A DNA stretch of 64,000 nucleotides from M55B127 sp034521955 (GTDB taxonomy: Bacteria > Bacillota > Halanaerobiia > Halanaerobiales > M55B127): positions 372,001-436,000 of the forward strand of contig JAXHLT010000001.1 of assembly GCA_034521955.1 (NCBI GenBank). Reading direction: 5' to 3'. The notes beneath the pieces were generated by a model. That model saw nothing but the letters and a program-made list of their open reading frames with translations. It was not told the origin of the DNA and ran no database searches. The position numbers were made by a program, and so were the translations under genes. Shown piece after piece: positions 9,044 through 16,984 of the stretch; within the stretch, counting starts at the first letter, position 1; every line of letters begins with the position of its first letter.

Positions 9044-9568
9044 ATGCAAAGTAGTACTAATACAAAATACTTAATTCTAACCGGACTATTTGCAGCACTT
9101 ACTGCAATTGGAGCTTATATTTATATTCCACTTCCAATAAGTCCTGTACCTATTACCCTTCAAACATTTTTTACATTAACTGCTGGGGGTATATTAGGTA
9201 AAAAATATGGTTTCTTTTCACAACTAATATATGTACTTCTTGGTGTAATTGGACTACCCGTCTTTGCAGGAGGTGCGGGAGGAATTGGAATTTTATTTGG
9301 ACCTACCGGAGGATTTATCTTCGGTTTTATAGCTGCTGGCTATATTTCCGGAATGGGGAAAAAAAGTCTTTGGAATAAATTATTATATATGGTTTTAGCA
9401 GTTCTCTCAATTTATATTCTAGGCGTATTTGGACTTATGCTTGTAACAAAGGTAGGTATTATCCAAGCAATAACAATGGGAGTAACACCATTTATAATAG
9501 GCGACCTTATAAAAATAGCTCTGGCCGCCTATCTTTCAAATAAACTATCTAATTATGTTCAACTTTAA
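9044..9568 (+). CDS. bioY: BioY biotin transporter (ECF S component)
   Basis: Integral membrane protein of 174 residues with about six membrane segments that binds biotin and imports it alone or with an ECF energising module. LTAIGAYIYIPLPISPVPITL near residues 20-40 and the loop LPVFAGGAGGIGILFGPTGG around residue 80 are hallmark BioY sequences. The reading frame extends to 8876, but the promoter at 8978-9006 lies inside that extension and GAAAGGAGTG precedes the ATG at 9044, so the short form is right. Its last 20 bases overlap the convergent LiaF-like gene. Confidence 0.95.
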   Translation: MQSSTNTKYLILTGLFAALTAIGAYIYIPLPISPVPITLQTFFTLTAGGILGKKYGFFSQLIYVLLGVIGLPVFAGGAGGIGILFGPTGGFIFGFIAAGYISGMGKKSLWNKLLYMVLAVLSIYILGVFGLMLVTKVGIIQAITMGVTPFIIGDLIKIALAAYLSNKLSNYVQL

Positions 9569-10478
9569 TATTACCGGCAGAGGTTGAAATTTTAATATCA
9601 ATTTTATTTTCAACTTCTCCGTAATTTTTTGATTGATACACATCATCATACAGCTTTATTAAACCAACTTCATCAAAATTATTGCTGTTAATTACAGTTT
9701 TAGTTTCAATTCTTAAAGCTGCTGTTGATGGTACTATTAATTTTATATTCCCAGCTCCTGCTGATATTTCTGTCTCATTATCATAATCTGGATATCTTAT
9801 ATTTAGTTGTCCCAAGCCTGCATCGATATTAAGGCTATCTACCTTTAATTTTTCAAGATTTAATAAAAGGTCACCTGCCCCACCTTTAATATTGATATCT
9901 AGAGGGGTATTTTTAGTTAAATTTATATCCCAAATATCGGAACCTGTTCCCACATTAACCTGTCTTGTTTGTCTTACAAAAAGATCTGCTTTTCTTTCCC
10001 CTTTATTATAAATTACTTCAGGCATTTTACCTCTGTAATCTAGGTTTAAGTCAAATAAATCATCATTATTGTCTAAACTATTAATATTTAATCTATTTGC
10101 ACCAAAAGTTAAATTAACCCTGAAATTATCTATACTTGGATCATACTCTCTATTTTCTTGATAAATACCAGATCCAGCTTCATCTCCAAAGTTAAATACA
10201 AAAAATCCAGTATTAATACCTCTAAGAGTTGATTCCGGCATAAATACTGCTCCAATAACTATAACAAATATTAATATTGGAACAACCCACCATAATTTAG
10301 ATTTTTTCAAAATTAAGTTTAGGCCGAATAAGATTAATAAAATCGGCCAAAATCTTGTTATAAAATACCAGAGCCTAAAGGTTGCTATTCCTAAAGAATT
10401 TAATAAAAATAACAATCCAATACCAATTAAAATTAATCCCGTTATATAAGCAGACCTATTATTATTTCCACTGCTCAT
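9549..10478 (-). CDS. LiaF/DUF5668-type membrane protein with toast-rack-like C-terminal domain
   Basis: Protein of 309 residues. Residues 8-90 form several hydrophobic segments with the LiaI/LiaF-type pattern LILIGIGLLFLLNSLGI and WPILLILFGLNLI. Residues 100-309 are soluble and beta-rich with repeated GAGNIKL/SAGNIKVE motifs, as in proteins of the Lia cell-envelope-stress family. It abuts the PspC gene (no gap), and the two almost certainly function together in sensing or stabilising the membrane. The precise role is not known; LiaF proteins usually inhibit a kinase, but no LiaS/LiaR pair is nearby. Confidence 0.72.
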   Translation of the reverse strand: MSSGNNNRSAYITGLILIGIGLLFLLNSLGIATFRLWYFITRFWPILLILFGLNLILKKSKLWWVVPILIFVIVIGAVFMPESTLRGINTGFFVFNFGDEAGSGIYQENREYDPSIDNFRVNLTFGANRLNINSLDNNDDLFDLNLDYRGKMPEVIYNKGERKADLFVRQTRQVNVGTGSDIWDINLTKNTPLDINIKGGAGDLLLNLEKLKVDSLNIDAGLGQLNIRYPDYDNETEISAGAGNIKLIVPSTAALRIETKTVINSNNFDEVGLIKLYDDVYQSKNYGEVENKIDIKISTSAGNIKVEHN

Positions 10479-10985
10479 TTACTTTTTAACCTCCCTATAA
10501 ATTAAAACAACACCTAGTACAATTAAGATAACTGGCCAAAATCTTCTCCAATAAAACGCGGGAATCCAGTTGTCTAGGATAAAGAAAATCCCTAAAGCTA
10601 CTAATATTAAGCCTAAGACTCTTTTTCTTTGTTCTTTTCCATGTTCTTTTCCATATTCTTTACTTTTTTTTTCAGTTTCGGATGTTTTTTGCTCTGCTTT
10701 ATATTCTCCTTCTTGATCTTCTTGTTTATATTCTCCCTCTTCATCATCTTGTTTATAATCTACATCATAGATATCTTCTTCATTTCTTCTATCATTTCCT
10801 GTAGGTCTTTCTGGAACGATTATCCAGGCAATAATATAGGCAATTACTCCTGCACCTTCAATTAATGCAAATAAAACAAATGCAAGTCTTACTAATGTAG
10901 CATCAATACCAAAATATTCAGCTATACCTCCACATACACCACCAATAATTTGATCTTGTCTTGAACGATATAATTTTTTATTCAT
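10479..10985 (-). CDS. PspC-domain envelope-stress protein
   Basis: Protein of 168 residues. Residues 1-60 are a canonical PspC domain (YRSRQDQIIGGVCGGIAEYF, then AYIIAWIIVPERP). Residues 62-118 form a highly acidic and then basic linker with repeated EGEYK-type units (glutamate, aspartate, lysine), and the last 45 residues hold two membrane helices of the LiaI/DUF5668 type. The fused architecture and the directly adjoining LiaF-like gene point to phage-shock or Lia-type membrane-stress response. ATG at 10985 follows a GGGAGG ribosome-binding site. Confidence 0.82.
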   Translation of the reverse strand: MNKKLYRSRQDQIIGGVCGGIAEYFGIDATLVRLAFVLFALIEGAGVIAYIIAWIIVPERPTGNDRRNEEDIYDVDYKQDDEEGEYKQEDQEGEYKAEQKTSETEKKSKEYGKEHGKEQRKRVLGLILVALGIFFILDNWIPAFYWRRFWPVILIVLGVVLIYREVKK

Positions 10986-11022
10986 TATACAAACCTCCCA
11001 TTTTAATTATCTTTTTTTAATT

Positions 11023-11560
11023 CTAACCAGGGTGAATATGAACTATTACTTCTTTTATTTGGTCACATTTTTTTAATAGTTCATTTCTAACCTTAACAGA
11101 AATATCATGTCCTTGTTTTACTGTTAACTTACTCCCAACGATAATTCTTAAGTCAACATATAGGTCAACACCGTTTTAATGCGTCCTTAATTTTTGAATC
11201 CCTTTTACTCCATCTATGTTATTGACTATCTCCTTAATCTCTTTTTGATCACTTTCTGGTGAAGTATTAATCATTAATGTATCAACTGCATCTAATATTA
11301 TTCTCCACCCTACTCTAATTACTAATAAGGATACTATAAGACCGGCTATTGGGTCTAAAATTGGATATCCATAGTTTGCCCCTAATATACCAACAGCAGC
11401 CGCTATTGATGATATTGCGTCACTTCTATGATGCCATGCATCAGCTATAAGTGCTTGATTGTTGGTTTTTTCTCCTATATTATACGTAAATCTAAACATA
11501 AGTTCTTTAATAATTGCTAATATAATATTACCGGCAACTGTAATGTATGAAATCTTTTTC
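11023..11560 (-). pseudogene. Broken cation diffusion facilitator (CDF) efflux gene
   Basis: The middle of a CDF transporter is readable: NQALIADAWHHRSDAISS holds the metal-binding HxxxD motif, followed by the DPIAGLIVSLLV membrane segment. Translation stops at a TAA at 11176-11178, yet the same frame continues for 51 codons through DLYVDLRIIVG and a final VIVHIHPG, the normal cytoplasmic C-terminal domain, before a TAG at 11023. So there is an in-frame nonsense codon, likely AAA changed to TAA. Upstream of about 11560 the first membrane helices are missing and stops crowd the frame. The gene is dead unless the nonsense codon is suppressed. Confidence 0.85.
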
Positions 11561-11669
11561 CTTCCTTATATCTATCAAATCCAATCAGCTCCAAATAATA
11601 AAAGGATTTATTTGAATTATCTTGAATATGTTTAATCAATGAAAAAAATATATGAAATAGGTGATATAA

Positions 11670-12425
11670 TTGCCAATTACAACAATCATAATCTTGTGTA
11701 TAGTCGGTTTTGCAGCAGCATTTTTAGACTCAATTGCTGGTGGTGGAGGTATTTTAACTGTACCAGCTTTATTGGCCGCTGGGCTACCACCTCATCTAAC
11801 TTTAGGTACTAATAAGTTCTCTGCAACAAATGCTTCTTTTACAAGTACCCTAACTTTTCTAAAGTCTAAAAAAATACATCTTCCATTAATTAAATATATA
11901 CTGCCTTTTAGTTTTTTTGGTGCAGTTTTAGGTGTAAATACAGTGTTAAGAATAAATGAAAAGTATCTACAAATTATTATCCTGGTATTATTAGTTTTCG
12001 TTGCACTAAGTACACTGTTTAATAAAAATCTTGGTACAGAAAATAATTTTCAGGGACTTACAACAAAAACTATTGTTTTAGGTTGTATAGTAGGATTTTC
12101 AGTCGGTTTTTATGATGGATTCTTTGGACCCGGTACTGGATCTATACTGCTTTATGCCTTTATCAGAATCTTTAAATTTGATTTTACTATTGGAACTGCA
12201 AATGCTCGTATACTAAATTTTACAAGTAATATAACTTCTCTTATAGTTTTTGCTTATTATGGTAGAATTGTCTATGCAGTTGGAATACCAATGGCTATAT
12301 CTATGATTTTAGGTGCTTTTTTAGGTACCAAAATGGCTATTAAACACGGTGGTAAAATAATAAAACCAATATTTGTCGTTATGTCTTTAGGTATAGTTGT
12401 AAAATTATTAATTGATACTATTTAA
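11670..12425 (+). CDS. TSUP (TauE/SafE, DUF81) family permease
   Basis: Membrane protein of 251 residues with two copies of the TSUP motif: FLDSIAGGGGILTVPALLA near the start and GFYDGFFGPGTGSILLYAF in the second half. Family members export sulfite, sulfoacetate or other organosulfur anions; the substrate here is unknown. The start is a TTG at 11670 with AGGTGAT five bases upstream; there is no ATG at the N-terminus. It meets the convergent ABC exporter stop directly at 12425/12426. Confidence 0.88.
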   Translation: MPITTIIILCIVGFAAAFLDSIAGGGGILTVPALLAAGLPPHLTLGTNKFSATNASFTSTLTFLKSKKIHLPLIKYILPFSFFGAVLGVNTVLRINEKYLQIIILVLLVFVALSTLFNKNLGTENNFQGLTTKTIVLGCIVGFSVGFYDGFFGPGTGSILLYAFIRIFKFDFTIGTANARILNFTSNITSLIVFAYYGRIVYAVGIPMAISMILGAFLGTKMAIKHGGKIIKPIFVVMSLGIVVKLLIDTI

Positions 12426-14168
12426 TTAATCAAAGTAGAGATCTTTCTCAGCCTGACTGAACTGAGTTTTATATAATCTATTATACACTCCACCTTTTTT
12501 ATTAATCAAATCTTTGTGAGTTCCTTTTTCTACAATACCATCTTCAGTCAAAACAATTATTTTATCTGCATTTTTAACAGTTGATAACCTATGTGCTATT
12601 ACTAAAGTAGTTCTATCTTCAGACAAGCGATCTAATGAAGCTTGAATTATTTTTTCGCTCTCATTATCCAAAGATGAAGTAGCTTCATCTAAAATTAAAA
12701 TAGGTGGATTCTTTAAAAAAGATCTTGCAATTGAAATTCTTTGTTTTTGTCCTCCCGATAGCTTTACTCCTCTTTCTCCAATTTTAGTTTTATAACCATT
12801 ACTTAAGTTTAAAATAAACTTATGTGCATTTGCCTTTTTTGCTGCATTAATTATTTCTTCATTACTTGCTTTAAAATTACCATAAGAAATATTATCTTTT
12901 ACATTTCCATTAAATAAAAATACATCTTGTTGAACTATCCCAATATTTTCTCTTAATGATTCCAACTTTATATCTTGTATATTAATTCCATCAATTAATA
13001 TTTTCCCATCATTAAGTTCATAAAATCTGGGTAATAAGTTACAAAGGGTTGTCTTTCCTACACCTGATGGTCCCACAAAAGCAACCGTCTCTCCTGGTTT
13101 AATATCTAAATATATATCTTCTAATACCTTAGAATGGTTTTCATAACCAAATGAAACATTTTTATAACTTATCTGGCCTTTAACATTTGTTAATTCTAAT
13201 GCATTAGCTTTATCATCTATCTCGGGTTCAATATCTAAAAGCTCTAAAAACCTGTTAAACCCAGCCATCCCTTTTTGAAACTGTTCATTAAAGTTAATTA
13301 GCCTTCTTATCGGATTCATAAACATATTCACATAAAAAAGAAATGCTACTAATTCTCCAGTTGTTAAACTATCATTAAAAAGATAATACGCACCAGCTGA
13401 CAGAGTAGATAATATTATTAAATTGGAAAAAAAGTTCATACCCGAATGAAATTGAGCCATATTTCTCATAGCATATTCTCGGGATTCCCTAAATCTTTGG
13501 TTTCCATAGTCAAACTTATCTTCTTCTAACTCTTCATTAGTAAAAGACTTTACTACTCTAATTCCACTTAAACTGTCTTCAACTATAGAGTTTACCTCAG
13601 CTATTTTCTCCCTTATATCCTTAAACGAACTATACATCTTTTTTCCTAATATCAGAGAAAAATAAAACATAATAGGTAATATTGCAAAAGTAAATAAAGC
13701 TAACTGCCATTTCATTACTAATAGTATTACAAAAGAACCTGCTAACATAACTAAAGATATGAATAAATCTTCAGGCCCATGGTGAGCTAGTTCAGATATA
13801 TTATTAAGATCATTTACTATTCTGGACATTAAATAACCAACTTTAGTATTATCATAAAATTTAAATGATAATTTTTGAAGATGGTTAAATAATTTTTTTC
13901 TCATGTCAGTTTCCATTCTAATTCCTACAACATGTCCCCAATAATGAACAATATACTGGAAAATTAATCTTAAAACATATAAAATAAATAATAGTACTAA
14001 TAATCTAATTATCATTGCAGCGTTTTTATTTGGAAAATGCTTATCTAAAAGCTGTTGAACTATAACAGGAAACATCAAATCCAAGCTTGACATTAATAAT
14101 GCACTTACTATATCTAATAAAAATAATTTCCAGTGGTTTATGTAATACTTCGAAAATTTCTTTATCAT
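12426..14168 (-). CDS. ABC exporter half-transporter (MdlB/MsbA-like), fused permease and ATPase
   Basis: Protein of 580 residues. Residues 1-310 form a type-1 exporter membrane domain with six helices, and residues about 335-570 the ATPase. Walker A is GPSGVGKTT, the signature LSGGQKQR, Walker B ILILDEATSSLD, and the H-loop is in VIAHRLSTV. It exports lipid, drug or peptide as a homodimer or heterodimer; no partner half-transporter lies beside it, which favours a homodimer. AGGAGG lies 11 bases before the ATG. The substrate cannot be read from the sequence. Confidence 0.88.
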   Translation of the reverse strand: MIKKFSKYYINHWKLFLLDIVSALLMSSLDLMFPVIVQQLLDKHFPNKNAAMIIRLLVLLFILYVLRLIFQYIVHYWGHVVGIRMETDMRKKLFNHLQKLSFKFYDNTKVGYLMSRIVNDLNNISELAHHGPEDLFISLVMLAGSFVILLVMKWQLALFTFAILPIMFYFSLILGKKMYSSFKDIREKIAEVNSIVEDSLSGIRVVKSFTNEELEEDKFDYGNQRFRESREYAMRNMAQFHSGMNFFSNLIILSTLSAGAYYLFNDSLTTGELVAFLFYVNMFMNPIRRLINFNEQFQKGMAGFNRFLELLDIEPEIDDKANALELTNVKGQISYKNVSFGYENHSKVLEDIYLDIKPGETVAFVGPSGVGKTTLCNLLPRFYELNDGKILIDGINIQDIKLESLRENIGIVQQDVFLFNGNVKDNISYGNFKASNEEIINAAKKANAHKFILNLSNGYKTKIGERGVKLSGGQKQRISIARSFLKNPPILILDEATSSLDNESEKIIQASLDRLSEDRTTLVIAHRLSTVKNADKIIVLTEDGIVEKGTHKDLINKKGGVYNRLYKTQFSQAEKDLYFD

Positions 14169-14339
14169 TTTCCACTATACCTCCTAGTACTTTTAATATT
14201 TTATCATACTTTTTAATTAACTGCAATGTCATTTATTAAATATAATTAATTACATTATGAATTATTTCAATTTTTATTAAATTTATTTTTATCTTTTAAA
14301 CTATTTTTATTATATTATTCAAGAAAGGAGTTAATTTTT

Positions 14340-15356
14340 ATGGAACTTTATCCCTTGAAATTTTTTCCTATTTATAAAAAGAAAATTTGGGGAGGAAATC
14401 GACTTAAATCAAGTTTAGATAAAAAAATTAATGAAGAAAACATAGGTGAAAGTTGGGAAATATCTAGCTATAATGATAGTATCAGTATTGTCAGCAATGG
14501 TAGATTTAAAAGCACAAAATTGACAACATTAATTAAAAGATATCCTAAAGAAATCATGGGGAGCAACTTTAACTCTAATGATAAATTTCCCCTACTTTTA
14601 AAAATAATTGATGCCAACAAAAAACTTTCTGTCCAGGTTCATCCTGATGAAAAAACAGCAAAAAATATAAAAAACAGTGATAGCAAATATGAAATGTGGT
14701 ATATACTTGATGCAAAAAAAGATGCAAAACTCTATCTAGGTCTAAAAAATATACAAGATAAAAGCCATCTTGAAGAGGTAATTAACAAAGGTAAATTAAA
14801 AGCATATTTAAATGCAGTAAATGTTAAAAAAGGTGACTTCTTTTATATTCCAGGTGGGACAGTTCACGCAATTGGAGAAGGTTTAATGTTAATTGAAATC
14901 CAGCAGAGTTCTGATACTACATATAGGCTATATGATTGGGATAGACTGGGTAGTGATGGTAAACCAAGAGATTTACACTTACAAAACGGTATTAAAGCTA
15001 CAAATCTTTCTTGGAAAGATTTAAATCAAAAAGTAAAATACATTAATAAGACTAAAGACTATATTCAAGAAATTTTAAATATATCCAAATACTTTGTTAC
15101 AGAGAAAATAAACGTAAATACATCTTTTAATATGGATATAGAAAACTTTGTTTTGCTTACCTGTATTAATAACAAGGGAGAAATAATTTATAATAATAAA
15201 TCAATCCCATTAAAAAAAGGTGAATCAATGATGCTGCCTGCTGGACTTAAAGAAGTTAAAATAAAAGGGAATATCGAACTTCTATCTATGTATATTCCAA
15301 AATCTATTAAAAATTATAAAAATAACTTATTAGAAAATAATTTTACAAAAATATAA
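14340..15356 (+). CDS. manA: Mannose-6-phosphate isomerase, class I (ManA)
   Basis: Zinc-dependent interconversion of mannose-6-phosphate and fructose-6-phosphate, feeding mannose use or GDP-mannose synthesis. The 338-residue cupin has the short form usual in Bacillota. Zinc ligands are visible in VQVHPDEKTA, in YEMWYIL and in GTVHAIGEGLMLIEIQQSSD, followed by TYRLYDWDR. KIWGGNRL near residue 17 is the family opening. AAGAAAGGAG precedes the ATG. The gene stands alone on the plus strand between minus-strand units. Confidence 0.95.
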   Translation: MELYPLKFFPIYKKKIWGGNRLKSSLDKKINEENIGESWEISSYNDSISIVSNGRFKSTKLTTLIKRYPKEIMGSNFNSNDKFPLLLKIIDANKKLSVQVHPDEKTAKNIKNSDSKYEMWYILDAKKDAKLYLGLKNIQDKSHLEEVINKGKLKAYLNAVNVKKGDFFYIPGGTVHAIGEGLMLIEIQQSSDTTYRLYDWDRLGSDGKPRDLHLQNGIKATNLSWKDLNQKVKYINKTKDYIQEILNISKYFVTEKINVNTSFNMDIENFVLLTCINNKGEIIYNNKSIPLKKGESMMLPAGLKEVKIKGNIELLSMYIPKSIKNYKNNLLENNFTKI

Positions 15357-15368
15357 TTTAACATTAAA

Positions 15369-15411
15369 ATAAGAGACCAAAACAATTTCAATAATTGTCT
15401 TGACCTCTTAT
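15369..15411 (-). terminator. Intrinsic terminator after phoU (possibly bidirectional with manA)
   Basis: Arms 15369-15387 and 15393-15411 enclose a 5-base loop. As minus-strand RNA all 19 positions pair (three G-U wobbles); as plus-strand RNA those three are mismatches, so the hairpin is better suited to ending the pstB-phoU transcript. It is followed on the minus strand by an AU-rich stretch with only short T runs. Confidence 0.6.
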
Positions 15412-15430
15412 GAATTATAATAATTATATG

Positions 15431-16084
15431 TTAATATGATATATCCCAATCTCCTGTAGCCATATAAATTACTCTTTCACAAATATTGGTAGCATGGTCT
15501 CCTATTCGTTCTAAAAATCTACTAATAAAAATAAGTGACATCGCTTGTCTAATAGTTTTTGGATCTTCAATCATAAAGGTTAACAACTCTCTTAAAATCT
15601 GTTCATCTAAAACATCAACCTCTTCATCTTCTTTAGCTATTTTATGAGCCAACTCTGTATCCAAATTTACAAAAGCTTTTAAACTTTCTTTTAATCTTCT
15701 AGTTACTATATCTGTCATTCTCGGTATATCAATTAAGGGTTTAATTAAAGGTTCATCACCTATCCTTATAACCATCCTTGCAATGTTAGAAGCATGGTCT
15801 CCTATTCTTTCTAAATCAGTTGCTAATTTGGATATTACTATTATAGTTCTTAAATCTTTTGCTACAGGCTGTTGAGTAGCAATCAATCTCGTACACAGTT
15901 CTTCTAATTCTAATTCGTAATCATCTATTTTATCATCATCTTCCATAACTTGTTTAGCTAACTCTACATCCTGTTCTTTAAGAGCCTCAATACTTTTTTC
16001 AATAGCTTCCTCAACCTGGCTGCCCATTAAGAGCATTTCATTTTTTAATTTTTCAATATTTTCATCAAGACTTTTTCGCAACAT
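15431..16084 (-). CDS. phoU: PhoU, phosphate signalling regulator
   Basis: All-alpha cytoplasmic protein of 217 residues with two PhoU repeats. Each carries the metal-cluster pattern: DLERIGDHASNIARM near residue 90 and FLERIGDHATNICERVIYM near residue 195. PhoU couples the Pst transporter to the PhoR kinase and restrains both under phosphate surplus. It follows pstB by 19 bases. A GATAAAAAATG context and AAGGAAAGGTG supply the ribosome-binding site. Residues of both clusters are intact. Confidence 0.96.
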   Translation of the reverse strand: MLRKSLDENIEKLKNEMLLMGSQVEEAIEKSIEALKEQDVELAKQVMEDDDKIDDYELELEELCTRLIATQQPVAKDLRTIIVISKLATDLERIGDHASNIARMVIRIGDEPLIKPLIDIPRMTDIVTRRLKESLKAFVNLDTELAHKIAKEDEEVDVLDEQILRELLTFMIEDPKTIRQAMSLIFISRFLERIGDHATNICERVIYMATGDWDISY

Positions 16085-16103
16085 TTTTTATCACCTTTCC
16101 TTT

Positions 16104-16871
16104 TTAACCAAAACGTCCTGTAATATAGTCTTCAGTCCTTTGGTCATCAGGGTTCTCAAATATTTTTCCTGTTTCACCAAATTCTATTAACTCACCCATC
16201 AAGAAAAATCCGGTTTCATCAGATACTCTTGCAGCCTGCTGCATACTGTGAGTTACTATTACGATTGTATATTCTTTTACCAAATCAGACATTAATTCCT
16301 CAATCTTTGCTGTTGCAACTGGATCTAATGCAGAAGCAGGTTCATCCATTAGTAAAACATCTGGTTTTACTGCTAAAGCTCTTGCAATACATAACCTTTG
16401 CTGTTGACCACCTGAAAGATCAAAAGCAGGTTTATCTAATCTATCTTTTACTTCTTCCCATAAAGCCGCTCCCTTTAAACTCTTTTCAACTAGATTATCA
16501 AGTTCATTTTTGTTTTTAAAACCATGAACTCTTGGGCCATATGCAACATTATCATATATTGATTTTGGAAAAGGATTAGGTTGTTGAAATACCATTCCTA
16601 CTTTCTTTCTAAGCTGTACTACATCAACATTATTCTCATATAAGTTTTCTCCATCAAGCAAGACCTCTCCTTCAACACGAGTATCATCAATAAGGTCATT
16701 CATCCTGTTTATTACCCTTAAAAAAGTAGATTTCCCACAACCGGAAGGTCCAATTAATGCTGTTATCTTATTCTCTTTGACCTTCATATTTATATTCTCT
16801 AAAGCCTGAAAATCATCATAAAAGAAATCTAAGTCCTTTATTTCTATCTTTATCTTAGAGGACATAATCAT
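16104..16871 (-). CDS. pstB: Phosphate import ATP-binding protein PstB
   Basis: ATPase of the Pst phosphate importer, 255 residues. Walker A GPSGCGKST (about 42-50), Q-loop MVFQQPNPFPKSIYDNVAYG specific for PstB, signature LSGGQQQR and Walker B VLLMDEPASALDP are complete. Two starts are possible (16871 or 16865); AAAGGAG sits closer to the first. Unusually, no pstS, pstC or pstA gene accompanies it: phoR is immediately upstream and phoU downstream, so the permease must be encoded elsewhere. A Pho-box-like repeat lies in the gap upstream. Confidence 0.95.
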   Translation of the reverse strand: MIMSSKIKIEIKDLDFFYDDFQALENINMKVKENKITALIGPSGCGKSTFLRVINRMNDLIDDTRVEGEVLLDGENLYENNVDVVQLRKKVGMVFQQPNPFPKSIYDNVAYGPRVHGFKNKNELDNLVEKSLKGAALWEEVKDRLDKPAFDLSGGQQQRLCIARALAVKPDVLLMDEPASALDPVATAKIEELMSDLVKEYTIVIVTHSMQQAARVSDETGFFLMGELIEFGETGKIFENPDDQRTEDYITGRFG

Positions 16872-16932
16872 TTAACTCCTTTCAATTTTTGCAATATCTT
16901 TATTCACAATATTAATTTAACATATTTAATTG

Positions 16933-16966
16933 AAGTTATAAACTAAGTTATGTTAAATTAATGTTA
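16933..16966 (-). promoter_or_regulatory. Putative PhoP-binding repeats (Pho box) upstream of pstB
   Basis: On the minus strand TAACAT occurs at 16966-16961 and again at 16955-16950, an 11-base period, followed by TAACTT at 16950-16945 and 16938-16933. Hexamers resembling TTAACA spaced by about one helical turn are the known PhoP recognition pattern in Bacillus. They lie in the 113-base gap between phoR and pstB, where a phosphate-starvation promoter would be expected. Confidence 0.45.
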
Positions 16967-16984
16967 CATTTTTGTTAATAATAT

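Noticed and set aside
10629..10865. Plus-strand frame of phenylalanine/isoleucine-rich sequence inside the PspC gene
   Set aside because: It is the antisense reading of the acidic-lysine linker of PspC; the hydrophobic look is an artefact of codon complementarity.
16229..16519. Plus-strand frame of 96 codons over pstB
   Set aside because: Antisense shadow of a gene with every ABC ATPase motif.
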